From Amycolatopsis sp. MtRt-6 (GTDB lineage: Bacteria > Actinomycetota > Actinomycetes > Mycobacteriales > Pseudonocardiaceae): 64,000 nt of DNA. Under the pieces are notes generated by a model, which ran no database searches, was not told the origin of the DNA, and saw nothing but the letters and a program-made list of their open reading frames with translations. Position numbers and translations under genes: made by a program. Of this stretch, positions 1 to 8,054 are shown piece by piece. The first letter of the stretch is position 1. Each line of letters starts with the position of its first letter. The DNA lies in NCBI RefSeq assembly GCF_017308975.1, contig NZ_JADWPD010000014.1, positions 124,001-188,000 of the forward strand, written 5' to 3'.

Positions 1-1
1 C

Positions 2-2413
2 GGCTCGACGAACGTCACCTCGCAGGCCCTGGACTGGGCGCTCGACCCCGACGGCGACGGCGACTTCACCGACCACCTCGACATCGTCAACCTCTCGCTC
101 GGCTCCGACTTCGGCGCCCCGGACGACCCGGACTCGCTGTTCGTGCGCAAGCTCGCCGCGAACAACGTCCTCCCGGTGATCTCCGCGGGCAACGGCGGCG
201 ACATCAACGACATCGCCGGCTCCCCGGGCAACACCCCCGAGGCGCTCACCGTCGCCAGCACGCGCGACGTGGGCATCCTCCGCGACGCCGCCGAGGTCAA
301 GGCGCCGTCGACGGCCGCCGGCCAGAAGACCGGCCAGTACAGCCAGAACTACACCGGCTACGACACCCTCGACCTGACGGCGCCGGTCGTCGCCCTGTCG
401 GCGGCGAACGCGGCCGGCTGCGCGCCGTACTCCGCCGAGGACAAGGCGAAGGCCGCCGGCAAGTTCGTCTTCCTGGAGTGGGACGACAACGACGCGACCC
501 GAGCCTGCGGTTCGGCGGGCCGCGCCAACAACGCCCAGGCCGCCGGGGCCAAGGGCGCGCTCCTTTCGTCCACTTTGGAGCACTTCAGCGCCGGCATCGC
601 GGGCAACGCGGCGATCCCGGTGTTCCAGTTCACCGGCTCCGCCACCCAGACGCTGCGCGCCGCGCTGACCGCCGGCACGCTGCAGGTCCGGCTCTACGGC
701 GCCGGCCGCGCCTCGATCCAGACCTACGACAAGAAGATCGTCGACACCCCGAGCTCGTTCACCTCGCGCGGCACCCGCGGCCCGGCCGTCAAGCCGGACG
801 TCGCCGCCCCCGGTGACACGATCACCTCGGCGTTCCGCGGCAGCGGCAACGGCCGCACCGTGCTGAGCGGCACCTCGATGGCCGCCCCGCACACCGCGGG
901 CATCACCGCGCTGATCCGCCAGTCGCACCCCGACTGGTCGGTCGAGGAGGTCAAGGCCTCGGTCATCGACACCGCCGGCCACGACGTCACCGACGGCGCG
1001 GGCCACACCTACGCGCCGCAGCGCGTCGGCAGCGGCCGGATCGACGCCAAGGCCGCCCTGGACAACCAGGTGCTCGCCTACGTCGTCGACGACCCGGGCG
1101 CGGTCAGCGTCAGCTTCGGCACCGTCGAGGCCGCCGGCCCGGTGACGCTGTCGAAGACGATCAAGCTCGTCAACAAGGGCGTCACGCCCGCCGAGTACAC
1201 CGTGGGCTACCAGGCGGTCAACGCGCTGCCGGGTGTCGAGTACACAGTGGACAAGCAGTCGGTGAAGCTGACCCCGCGCGGCACCGCCAAGGTCAAGGTG
1301 ACGCTGAAGATCACCGACCCGAAGGCGCTGCGCAAGGTCATGGACCCGACCATGGCGGCCACCCAGGCCGGCCTGGCCCGGCAGTTCGTCGCGGACGCTT
1401 CCGGCCGCGTCGCCTTCACGCCGGTCAGCGGCGCCAAGGTGCCGCTGCGGGTCTCGGTCTATTCCGCGCCGAAGCCGGTGTCGACCATCTCGACGCCGTC
1501 GTCGGTGAAGTTCGCCCCGGACGCCACCCAGGCCGTGCTCAACCTGACCGGCAAGGGTGTCGACCAGGGTGCCGGCGCGCAGCGGTACCGCTCGCTGATC
1601 AGCGTGCTCGAACTGCAGGCGGAGTCCCCGCAGCTGCCCGAGTGCGACGCGGACGTGGTCACCGACTGCACGCTGAACAAGACGGCCAAGGGCGGCGACC
1701 TCCGCTACATCGGCGCGGCGTCGACCGCTCCGCTGGCGAAGGCGCAGGGCGAGCCGGAGAACGCGACCCTCGCGTTCGGCCTCTCCACCTGGGGTGACTG
1801 GGCGAACATCGGCAGCAACACCTCGCCGTTCGTCGACATCGACACGACCGGGGACGGGACGCCGGACTTCGAGACCTACGTGACCAAGGCGACGTCGACC
1901 GACGTCCTCCTGGCCGTCACGGTCGCGCTGACCCCGGGCTTCCCGACCGTCGACGTCCAGGCCGTCAACGGCCAGCTCGGCGACGTGGACACGAACGTGT
2001 TCGACACGAACGTGATCACGCTGCCGGTTTCGCTGGCCGCGCTGGGCATCGACGCGAACTCCGACAGCCACCGCATTTCCTACACGGTGGGCGTCAGCGG
2101 GTTCTACGTCGCGCCGGGCACGACGAACGGGCTGATCGACTACGTCGGCACGCCGCTTTCGTTCGACGCGCTCGCGCCGGGCTACACGGTGCAGGGTGGC
2201 GGCGACGCCGCGCTGGGCTACGTCGCGAAGCCGGGCACGGCGCTGGTCGTGACGCGCAACGCGGCGTCGGCCGCGGCCGACAAGGCCCTCGGGCTGCTGG
2301 CCATCGAGCACCACAACGCCGCGGGCAACCGGGCGAACGCGGTCAAGGTGGACGCGACGCAGGGCGCCCGGCCGGGGAACGAGCGTCAGCCGATCGGGGC
2401 TGGTCGCCGCTAG
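2..2413 (+). CDS. S8 (subtilisin) family secreted serine protease, 5' truncated by the window
   Basis: The reading frame is open from base 2, so the true start, signal peptide, propeptide and the catalytic Asp and His blocks lie upstream of the window. What remains begins in the catalytic domain (DIVNLSLGSDFG). It has the oxyanion-hole Asn in SAGNGG near residue 61 and the catalytic Ser in GTSMAAPH near residue 291. Between them, at about residues 130-230, is an inserted PA (protease-associated) domain, and beyond residue 330 an Fn3-like and beta-rich C-terminal part of about 470 residues. This layout matches large secreted actinomycete subtilases that degrade extracellular protein. It is followed by a strong hairpin and then leuB, so it is probably a separate transcription unit. 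Specificity cannot be read from the sequence. Confidence 0.93.
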   Translation, partial: GSTNVTSQALDWALDPDGDGDFTDHLDIVNLSLGSDFGAPDDPDSLFVRKLAANNVLPVISAGNGGDINDIAGSPGNTPEALTVASTRDVGILRDAAEVKAPSTAAGQKTGQYSQNYTGYDTLDLTAPVVALSAANAAGCAPYSAEDKAKAAGKFVFLEWDDNDATRACGSAGRANNAQAAGAKGALLSSTLEHFSAGIAGNAAIPVFQFTGSATQTLRAALTAGTLQVRLYGAGRASIQTYDKKIVDTPSSFTSRGTRGPAVKPDVAAPGDTITSAFRGSGNGRTVLSGTSMAAPHTAGITALIRQSHPDWSVEEVKASVIDTAGHDVTDGAGHTYAPQRVGSGRIDAKAALDNQVLAYVVDDPGAVSVSFGTVEAAGPVTLSKTIKLVNKGVTPAEYTVGYQAVNALPGVEYTVDKQSVKLTPRGTAKVKVTLKITDPKALRKVMDPTMAATQAGLARQFVADASGRVAFTPVSGAKVPLRVSVYSAPKPVSTISTPSSVKFAPDATQAVLNLTGKGVDQGAGAQRYRSLISVLELQAESPQLPECDADVVTDCTLNKTAKGGDLRYIGAASTAPLAKAQGEPENATLAFGLSTWGDWANIGSNTSPFVDIDTTGDGTPDFETYVTKATSTDVLLAVTVALTPGFPTVDVQAVNGQLGDVDTNVFDTNVITLPVSLAALGIDANSDSHRISYTVGVSGFYVAPGTTNGLIDYVGTPLSFDALAPGYTVQGGGDAALGYVAKPGTALVVTRNAASAAADKALGLLAIEHHNAAGNRANAVKVDATQGARPGNERQPIGAGRR

Positions 2414-2443
2414 TCCCCGGCAAGATCGATTTGTGCAGGAGCA

Positions 2444-2479
2444 GGGGCGTCTCCGGCGGATTTCCGCCGGGGGCGCCCC
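2444..2479 (+). terminator. Hairpin terminator after the S8 protease gene
   Basis: A GC-rich stem (left arm 2444-2460, right arm 2463-2479, two-base loop) with one small internal mismatch lies 30 bases after the protease stop. There is no T-run, as is common for actinomycete terminators. Confidence 0.6.
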
Positions 2480-2641
2480 GCTCGGGTTCACCCGATTGGG
2501 TGTCTCACCCTGCGGGAGGATGCGGCATAAGGGTGGTGCGGCTACGGCCGTTTGTCTACGGCCGGTAACCTTCCGGCTGCTGGCGTTTTGTTGCGGTGGG
2601 CCATCGGTGCGGTCGGTGGTCCGGTCGACGGAGGTGTGTGG

Positions 2642-3679
2642 ATGCGGCTCGCGGTGATCCCAGGAGACGGGATCGGGCCCGAGGTGGTCTCCGAGGCGCT
2701 GAAGGTGCTCGGCGAGGTAGTACCGACGGCGGAGATCACGAACTACGACCTCGGCGCGGCCCGGTGGCACTCGACGGGTGAGCTGCTCCCGGAGTCGGTC
2801 CTCGGCGAGCTCCGCCAGCACGACGCGATCCTGCTGGGCGCGGTCGGCGACCCGACGGTGCCGAGCGGCATCCTCGAGCGCGGCCTGCTGCTGCGCCTGC
2901 GGTTCGAGATGGACCACCACGTCAACCTGCGTCCGGCGCGGCTCTACCCGGGGGTCCGGGGCCCGCTGGCCGACGCCGGCGACGTCGACATGGTCGTCGT
3001 GCGCGAAGGCACCGAAGGTCCGTACGCGGGCACCGGCGGCCTGATCCGCAAGGACACCGAGCACGAGATCGCGACGGAGGTCAGCGTCAACACGGCGTTC
3101 GGCGTCCGGCGCGTCGTCGCGGACGCGTTCAACCGCGCCGAGGCCCGGCCGCGCAAGCACCTGACGCTGGTGCACAAGACCAACGTGCTCTCGTTCGCCG
3201 GGTCGCTGTGGTCGCGGATCGTCGAAGAGGTTTCGCTGGAGCACCCGGAGGTGACGGTCGCGTACTCGCACGTGGACGCGGCGACCATCCACCTGGTGAC
3301 CGACCCGTCCCGGTTCGACGTGATCGTCACGGACAACCTGTTCGGCGACATCATCACCGACCTCGCGGCGGCGGTGACGGGCGGCATCGGCCTGGCGGCC
3401 AGCGGCAACCTGGACATGACCCGCCGCAACCCGAGCATGTTCGAGCCGGTGCACGGTTCGGCGCCGGACATCGCGGGCCAGGGGCTGGCCGACCCGACGG
3501 CGGCGGTGCTGTCGGTGGCGCTGCTGCTGGACCACCTGGGCCAGAAGGAAGCGGCCCGCCGGATCGAGGCGTCGGTGGCGTTCGACCTGGCGACGCGGGA
3601 CCAGTCCTCGCCGGGGGCCACGCAGGCCATCGGCGACCGGCTGGCGGCGTTGGTCTCGTCGAACGTGCGTACTGCCTGA
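2642..3679 (+). CDS. leuB: 3-isopropylmalate dehydrogenase
   Basis: Oxidises and decarboxylates (2R,3S)-3-isopropylmalate to 2-oxoisocaproate with NAD+ in cytosolic leucine biosynthesis. The 345-residue product has the family landmarks in order: GDGIGPEVV at the N-terminus, the substrate-binding arginines in LRLRFEMDHHVNLRPARLYPG, the metal-binding aspartates in DNLFGDIITDLAAAVTGG, and the NAD-binding FEPVHGSAPDIAGQ. An open frame runs 30 codons further upstream, but ATG 2642 has a GGAGG at 2630-2634 seven bases before it and starts exactly at MRLAVIPGDG. It is followed by a strong terminator. In some actinomycetes this enzyme also acts on citramalate-derived methylmalate in the isoleucine route, which fits cimA being next door. 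Confidence 0.97.
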   Translation: MRLAVIPGDGIGPEVVSEALKVLGEVVPTAEITNYDLGAARWHSTGELLPESVLGELRQHDAILLGAVGDPTVPSGILERGLLLRLRFEMDHHVNLRPARLYPGVRGPLADAGDVDMVVVREGTEGPYAGTGGLIRKDTEHEIATEVSVNTAFGVRRVVADAFNRAEARPRKHLTLVHKTNVLSFAGSLWSRIVEEVSLEHPEVTVAYSHVDAATIHLVTDPSRFDVIVTDNLFGDIITDLAAAVTGGIGLAASGNLDMTRRNPSMFEPVHGSAPDIAGQGLADPTAAVLSVALLLDHLGQKEAARRIEASVAFDLATRDQSSPGATQAIGDRLAALVSSNVRTA

Positions 3680-3686
3680 TTCTGCG

Positions 3687-3725
3687 AAAAAGCCCCGCGC
3701 CTCCTGGTGGGCGCGGGGCTTTTTC
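3687..3725 (+). terminator. Intrinsic terminator of leuB
   Basis: A perfect GC-rich stem (GCCCCGCGCC paired with GGGCGCGGGGC) is flanked by AAAAA on the left and TTTTT on the right. It lies eight bases after the leuB stop and, being symmetrical, may work in both directions. Confidence 0.9.
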
Positions 3726-3792
3726 GTGTCCGTGGCGTTCCCGGATGGTGGGAGCTTGACCCAGCTTGTGGACTTTCGCGGAAACCCTGTGG

Positions 3793-3798
3793 CATGAT
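3793..3798 (+). promoter_or_regulatory. Putative -10 element for the cimA leader transcript
   Basis: CATGAT lies six bases before the GTG of the leader peptide, so transcription would start at or next to that GTG and give a leaderless leader peptide. A TTGACC at 3756-3761 is too far away to be an ideal -35. Inferred from spacing only. Confidence 0.4.
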
Positions 3799-3804
3799 GC
3801 GAGT

Positions 3805-3849
3805 GTGACCAGCTTCGCGATCATTATCGACGAGCGCGCCGGACGATAG
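3805..3849 (+). CDS. Ile-rich leader peptide of cimA
   Basis: This tiny frame, GTG to TAG, encodes MTSFAIIIDERAGR, 14 residues with three consecutive isoleucine codons at 3820-3828. It lies just before a stem-loop and a T-tailed terminator hairpin that precede the citramalate synthase gene. Leader peptides rich in the end-product amino acid are the hallmark of ribosome-mediated transcription attenuation. Here Ile makes sense because citramalate synthase feeds isoleucine synthesis. No convincing Shine-Dalgarno precedes the GTG, and a -10-like hexamer six bases upstream suggests leaderless translation. The peptide itself should have no other function. Confidence 0.75.
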   Translation: MTSFAIIIDERAGR

Positions 3850-3903
3850 CTCCACAAGAGCCCCCGGCGCGCAACCTCTCGCACCCATGCGGGAGGTTTT
3901 TTT
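3834..3903 (+). promoter_or_regulatory. Transcription attenuator upstream of cimA
   Basis: Two mutually adjacent hairpins follow the Ile codons. The first pairs GCGCGCCGG (3834-3842, inside the leader ORF) with CCGGCGCGC (3864-3872). The second pairs CCTCTCGCA (3875-3883) with TGCGGGAGG (3888-3896) around a CCCA loop and is followed by seven Ts, a textbook intrinsic terminator. A ribosome stalled on the Ile triplet would cover the left arm of the first hairpin and change the fold. The exact antiterminator pairing is not obvious by eye. Confidence 0.75.
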
Positions 3904-3939
3904 GTTGCCCCGAAACGCCAGGAAAGCTAGGAGAGACCC

Positions 3940-5544
3940 GTGAACCGCAAGGAGCCCGCCGATACCCCGCTCGGCGACGCCTTCCACCTCTACGACACGA
4001 CCCTGCGCGACGGCGCGCAGCGGGAAGGCATCTCCTACTCCGTCCAGGACAAGCTCGCCGTCGCGCGGCTGCTGGACGAGCTCGGCGTCGGGTTCATCGA
4101 AGGCGGCTGGCCGGGGGCGCTCCCGAAGGACACCGAATTCTTCGCCCGCGCCGCGAAGGGCGAGCTCCACCTGAAGCACGCCGCACTCGTCGCCTTCGGG
4201 GCGACGCGCAAGGCCGGGACCACCGCCGACGCCGATCCGCAGGTCCGGGCCCTGCTCGACAGCGAAGCGCCGGTCGTCACCCTCGTCGCGAAGTCCGACC
4301 TCCGGCACATCGAGCGGGCGCTGCGCGTCGACGTCGACGAGGCCTGCGCCATGGTGCGGGACACCGTCGCGTTCCTCACGCGGGAAGGCCGGCGGGTGTT
4401 CCTCGACGCCGAGCACTTCTTCGACGGCTACGCGTTTTCCCCCGAGACCTCCCTCAAGGTCCTGGACGCCGCCGCCCACGCCGGCGCCGACGTCCTCGTG
4501 CTCTGCGACACCAACGGCGGCCAGCTCCCGCTCGGCCTGGCCGAAACCGTCGCGAGCATCAAGGAAAAGACCGGGTTCCGGCTCGGGATCCACTGTCAGG
4601 ACGACACTTCCTGCGCCGTGGCGAACTCCGTCGCCGCGGTGCAGGCCGGCGCGACGCACGTCCAGTGCACCGCCAACGGTTACGGGGAACGGGCCGGCAA
4701 CGCCGACCTGTTCGCCGTGACGGGAAACCTGGTGACCAAGCTCGGCCTCGACGTCCTCCCGACCGGAGGCGCCGCCGAGCTCACCCGGGTCTCCCATGCC
4801 CTTGCCGAAATCGCCAACCTCGCCCCCTACACCCACCAGGCTTACGTGGGGGCGTCGGCCTTCGCCCACAAGGCGGGGCTGCACGCGAGCGCGATCAAGG
4901 TGGATCCGTTGCTGTACAACCACATCGATCCGTCTTCCGTCGGCAATGACATGCGGGTACTGGTCACCGAGATGGCCGGCAGGGCCAGCCTCGAGCTCAA
5001 GGGACGTGAGCTCGGGGTCGACCTTGCCGGCCGGCCCGAGGCGCTGACGAGCGCCATCACCAAGGTCAAGCGCCTCGAAGCCGAAGGCTGGTCCTTCGAA
5101 GCCGCCGACGCCTCCCTGGAACTCCTGCTGCGTCAGGAAGCCGACGTCCCCGTCGAAGCGCCGTTCGAGCTCGAGTCCTACCGCGTGGTGCTCGACCACC
5201 GCCCGGACGGCGAGGTGATGGCCGAGGCGACGGTCAAGGTGCACGTCGGCGGCCGGCGCGTCATCGCCACCGCGGAGGGCATCGGGCCGGTGCACGCCCT
5301 CGACGCCGCGCTCCGGAAAGCGCTGAGCCCGCACCTGTCCTGGTTGGACAGTGTGGAGCTGGCCGACTACAAGGTGCGCATCCTCCAGGGCCACCCCGGC
5401 ACCGACGCGGTGACGCGCGTGCTGGTCGAGAGCACCGACGGCGAACGCGAGTGGACCACGGTCGGCGTGCACGGCAACATCGTCGAGGCCAGCTGGCTGG
5501 CGCTGTGCGACGCGCTCGTGCACAAGAGCACCACCGTGGCCTGA
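3940..5544 (+). CDS. cimA: (R)-citramalate synthase, isoleucine biosynthesis
   Basis: Condenses pyruvate with acetyl-CoA to (R)-citramalate, the threonine-independent entry to isoleucine synthesis. The 534-residue protein has the DRE-TIM catalytic barrel (YDTTLRDGAQREG near residue 17 with the Arg-Asp pair, VLCDTNGG, and metal ligands in GIHCQDD), the HAKAGLHASAI segment typical of the family, and a C-terminal LeuA-type allosteric dimer domain (about residues 400-534). Length and N-terminus fit the longer citramalate synthase class rather than LeuA. GTG 3940 is preceded by AGGAGAG at 3929-3935. The Ile leader peptide just upstream supports an isoleucine rather than leucine role. Homologous LeuA or homocitrate synthase functions are less likely. 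Confidence 0.92.
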   Translation: MNRKEPADTPLGDAFHLYDTTLRDGAQREGISYSVQDKLAVARLLDELGVGFIEGGWPGALPKDTEFFARAAKGELHLKHAALVAFGATRKAGTTADADPQVRALLDSEAPVVTLVAKSDLRHIERALRVDVDEACAMVRDTVAFLTREGRRVFLDAEHFFDGYAFSPETSLKVLDAAAHAGADVLVLCDTNGGQLPLGLAETVASIKEKTGFRLGIHCQDDTSCAVANSVAAVQAGATHVQCTANGYGERAGNADLFAVTGNLVTKLGLDVLPTGGAAELTRVSHALAEIANLAPYTHQAYVGASAFAHKAGLHASAIKVDPLLYNHIDPSSVGNDMRVLVTEMAGRASLELKGRELGVDLAGRPEALTSAITKVKRLEAEGWSFEAADASLELLLRQEADVPVEAPFELESYRVVLDHRPDGEVMAEATVKVHVGGRRVIATAEGIGPVHALDAALRKALSPHLSWLDSVELADYKVRILQGHPGTDAVTRVLVESTDGEREWTTVGVHGNIVEASWLALCDALVHKSTTVA

Positions 5545-5552
5545 GCCGCTGT

Positions 5553-5570
5553 GACATCCGGGCCTTCGGC
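5553..5570 (+). terminator. Possible terminator after cimA
   Basis: CCGGGCC-TTC-GGCCCGG forms a compact stem-loop ten bases after the cimA stop, followed by more GC-rich inverted sequence. There is no T-run, so this is only a weak call. Confidence 0.35.
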
Positions 5571-5625
5571 CCGGGCCGGGGGCTCCGCCACCCGGAACCC
5601 CCGAAAGCCGTGAGCCGGGCGCACG

Positions 5626-5631
5626 TAGACT
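5626..5631 (+). promoter_or_regulatory. -10 element of a leaderless promoter
   Basis: TAGACT is followed by six bases and then the GTG start at 5638, the spacing expected when the first transcribed base is the first base of the start codon. There is no Shine-Dalgarno between them. Confidence 0.6.
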
Positions 5632-5637
5632 TACGGC

Positions 5638-6408
5638 GTGCGCCTAGCCCGTATTGCTCATCCCGGTGGTGTCGCGTTCGCCTCGATCGAAGGCGACGGT
5701 GACGACGCCCAGGTCCTCGAAATCGCCGAGCACCCCTTCGGCCAGCCGAACTTCACCGGCAAGCGGTGGCCGCTGGCCGACGTCCGGCTGCTCGCGCCGA
5801 TCCTGCCGTCGAAGGTGATCGCCGTCGGCCGCAACTACGCCAAGCACGCGGCCGAGTTCGGCAACGAGGTGCCCAGCGACCCGATGCTGTTCATCAAGCC
5901 GTCGACCACGGTCATCGGGCCCCACGCGGCCATCCGCCGCCCGTCCGGCATCGGCCGCGTCGACTTCGAAGGCGAGCTGGCGATCGTCATCGGGCAGCCG
6001 GTGAAGAACGTGCCGGCCGCCCGCGCCGCGAGCGCCATCCTCGGCTACACGATCGCCAACGACGTCAGCGCCCGCGACCTCCAGAAGGCCGACGGCCAGT
6101 GGGGCCGCGCCAAGGGCTTCGACACCTTCTGCCCGATCGGCCCGTGGATCGAGACCGCGATCGACGCGTCCGACCTGGCGCTGCGGTCCGAGGTCGACGG
6201 CGAGCTCAAGCAGGACGGCCGTACCTCGGACCTCGTCCACAAGATCCCCGAGCTGGTCGAGTTCGTCTCCGGCGTCATGACGCTCCTGCCCGGCGACGTC
6301 ATCCTCACCGGCACGCCCGAGGGCGTCGGCCCGATCGAAGGCGGCCAGACCGTCTCGATCACCATCGACGGCATCGGCACCCTGACCAACCCGGTCGAGA
6401 ACGTCTAG
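5638..6408 (+). CDS. Fumarylacetoacetate hydrolase family protein
   Basis: A cytosolic metal-dependent hydrolase/isomerase/decarboxylase fold acting on 2-oxo or acylpyruvate-type substrates. The 256-residue protein has an N-terminal cap of about 55 residues followed by the FAH catalytic domain: VGRNYAKHAAE, the metal ligands in DFEGELAIVIG (Glu-x-Glu) with a following Asp in NDVSARDLQ, GFDTFCPIGPW, and the C-terminal LLPGDVILTGTPEGVGP. It is similar in place and type to M. tuberculosis Rv2993c, often named 2-hydroxyhepta-2,4-diene-1,7-dioate isomerase, but the real substrate is not shown. GTG 5638 has no Shine-Dalgarno and sits six bases after TAGACT, so it is probably leaderless. Its stop codon overlaps the stop of the convergent monooxygenase gene through a palindromic CTAG. 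Confidence 0.9.
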   Translation: MRLARIAHPGGVAFASIEGDGDDAQVLEIAEHPFGQPNFTGKRWPLADVRLLAPILPSKVIAVGRNYAKHAAEFGNEVPSDPMLFIKPSTTVIGPHAAIRRPSGIGRVDFEGELAIVIGQPVKNVPAARAASAILGYTIANDVSARDLQKADGQWGRAKGFDTFCPIGPWIETAIDASDLALRSEVDGELKQDGRTSDLVHKIPELVEFVSGVMTLLPGDVILTGTPEGVGPIEGGQTVSITIDGIGTLTNPVENV

Positions 6409-7646
6409 TCCCTGGTCGCCGGCTCCATCGGCCGCCGGGCGAACGCCGGAGCGTGCTCCGGCCGCAGCCCGAGGCCGAGGAGCCGGGCCGGGACGTACGA
6501 CAGCCGCGGGAACCGGGCGAACAACTTGATCATCGGGGCCGGCGGCCCGTTGCGCTTGCCGGTCATCACCCCGCGCACCACGGTCCGGTGCAGCAGGCGC
6601 TGCAGCCCCTGCACCATCAGCGTCGGCGCGAGGCGCCGCGCGCGCACCTTCGCCAGCTCGGCCTCCGTGGGACGGCCCCGGCGCAGCGGCTCGGCCAGCA
6701 GCGTCGCCGCCGCCACCGCGTCCTGCACCGCCAGGTTGATGCCCACGCCGCCGATCGGCGACATCGCGTGCGCGGCGTCACCGATGCACAGCAGCCCGTC
6801 GACGTGCCACTTGCGCAGCAGGTTGAGCCGCACGTCGAGGAACTTGACGTCGTCCATCGCCGCCAATTCGTGCACGCGGTCGGTGAACTCCGGGCAGATC
6901 TGCGCCACGTTCTCCCGGAACGCCTCGATGCCCTGCTTCCGCAGGTCGTCGCCCTTCGGCGCGAGGTAGGCGACCTGGTAGAAGTCCGGCCGGGGGAGCG
7001 GCACCGCGAAGCGGCGGTCCCGCATCTTCGGCATCAGCATGCCGCCTTCCTCGTCCGCGCCGCGCGAGAGCCGGAACCACCAGACGTCGAACGGGCAGTC
7101 GTACTCCCGCGGCACCAGGCCGGCCTCCCGGCGGGCCAGCGACCAGCGGCCGTCGGCGGCGATCACCAGGTCGGCGCGGATCTCGCCGGTCTCGCCGCCG
7201 CTGGTGCGGTAGGTGACGCCCACGACCCGGCCGTGCTCGCGGACCAGGCCGGTGCACTCGGTCTCCATCCGCTGGACGAACGTCGGCTCCTTGCGCGCGC
7301 TTTCGGCGAGCAGGTCGAGGAAGTCCCACTGCGGCACCATCGCGATGTACGGGTGCGCCACCTTCAGCCGGGTGAAGTCGGCCAGCTTCATCATTTCGCC
7401 GTTTTCCTCGGGGAACCCGGCCGAGCGCAGCTCGCTGTGCGGCAGCGCGTGGAACTTCTCGCCGAGGCCCAGCTCGTCGAGCAGCGTCAACGTCGACGGG
7501 TGCACCGTGTCCCCGCGGAAGTCGCGCAGGAAATCGGCGTGCTTCTCCAGCACCGTCACCTCGACGCCGGCCCGGGCCAGCAGCAGCCCCGTGATCATCC
7601 CGGCCGGCCCGCCACCGATGACGACGCAGGTCGTGCGCTCGGTCAT
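6405..7646 (-). CDS. FAD-dependent monooxygenase, p-hydroxybenzoate hydroxylase fold
   Basis: A flavoprotein oxygenase of the class A aromatic hydroxylase/halogenase superfamily. The N-terminal dinucleotide-binding motif is CVVIGGGPAGM. The GDTVHPSTL segment and the second FAD motif GDAAHAMSPIGGVGIN (about residue 285) are intact, so it is likely active, but the substrate is unknown. Two in-frame ATGs are possible. GGGAG abuts the outer one at 7655 with no spacing, whereas it lies nine bases from ATG 7646, which is preferred (413 residues). Upstream is a perfect 7-bp inverted repeat (7661-7682) placed where a repressor would block the promoter. The gene is convergent with the FAH-family gene, the two stops overlapping by four bases. 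Confidence 0.9.
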   Translation of the reverse strand: MTERTTCVVIGGGPAGMITGLLLARAGVEVTVLEKHADFLRDFRGDTVHPSTLTLLDELGLGEKFHALPHSELRSAGFPEENGEMMKLADFTRLKVAHPYIAMVPQWDFLDLLAESARKEPTFVQRMETECTGLVREHGRVVGVTYRTSGGETGEIRADLVIAADGRWSLARREAGLVPREYDCPFDVWWFRLSRGADEEGGMLMPKMRDRRFAVPLPRPDFYQVAYLAPKGDDLRKQGIEAFRENVAQICPEFTDRVHELAAMDDVKFLDVRLNLLRKWHVDGLLCIGDAAHAMSPIGGVGINLAVQDAVAAATLLAEPLRRGRPTEAELAKVRARRLAPTLMVQGLQRLLHRTVVRGVMTGKRNGPPAPMIKLFARFPRLSYVPARLLGLGLRPEHAPAFARRPMEPATRD

Positions 7647-7660
7647 CTCGACCATCTCCC

Positions 7661-7682
7661 TTATTCATCGCGTGTTGAATAA
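7661..7682. promoter_or_regulatory. Operator-like inverted repeat upstream of the monooxygenase gene
   Basis: TTATTCA and TGAATAA form a perfect 7-bp inverted repeat around the 8-base spacer TCGCGTGT, unusually A/T-rich for this DNA. It sits 15 bases before the chosen start of the minus-strand monooxygenase gene. Size and position suit a TetR- or MarR-type dimer. No regulator gene is adjacent. Confidence 0.55.
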
Positions 7683-8042
7683 CTTGAGGATGCACCTGCC
7701 GGGCGCCGGCGTCAAGGGGTGTGACCGGAGATACGCTGATCGGGCGACGACCGGGGCAGGCCGCGTTCCGGTGACCAGAAACCGTCCAAACGCGACAGTT
7801 GGTCGGCCGCGTTCCGGTGGTGCGCGGATTCGGTGGCGACGCGCCGAAGTGTGCTTGTGGACGGAGCGGATTCCCAAGCGGAACAACGGTTTTCCGCGGC
7901 AATCGGTTACCGGCGCGTCCTCCGGCGTGCGGTGCCGGGTAACCGATCGGGGACGGTTCGCCAACTGGGAGTAGAGCCGGTGCGCCGGAACAGGCGAGCG
8001 GCAATCACCTCTTTGGCAGCGTCGCGAACGCGGCGGTTGCCC
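7683..8042. other. Divergent intergenic region with inverted and direct repeats
   Basis: No convincing gene is seen in these 360 bases. They contain a perfect 10-bp inverted repeat, ATCGGTTACC at 7902-7911 and GGTAACCGAT at 7938-7947, and two direct copies of GGCCGCGTTCCGGTG (near 7756 and 7803). The stretch separates two divergently transcribed genes and probably holds their promoters and operators. Confidence 0.45.
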
Positions 8043-8048
8043 TAGCCT
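8043..8048 (+). promoter_or_regulatory. -10 element of a leaderless promoter
   Basis: TAGCCT is followed by six bases and the GTG at 8055. This is the same geometry as before the FAH-family gene, and again there is no Shine-Dalgarno. Confidence 0.5.
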
Positions 8049-8054
8049 CACTGG

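Noticed and set aside
2433..2657. Small plus-strand ORF between the protease gene and leuB
   Set aside because: Overlaps a terminator hairpin and the leuB start, and has no ribosome site.
3756..3761. TTGACC as the -35 of the cimA leader promoter
   Set aside because: The distance to the plausible -10 at 3793 is over 30 bases, too long for a standard promoter.
2944..5523. Very long minus-strand open frame (859 codons) across leuB and cimA
   Set aside because: It is antisense to two clear enzymes, has no domain, and its composition is what high-GC codon bias produces in the complementary frame.
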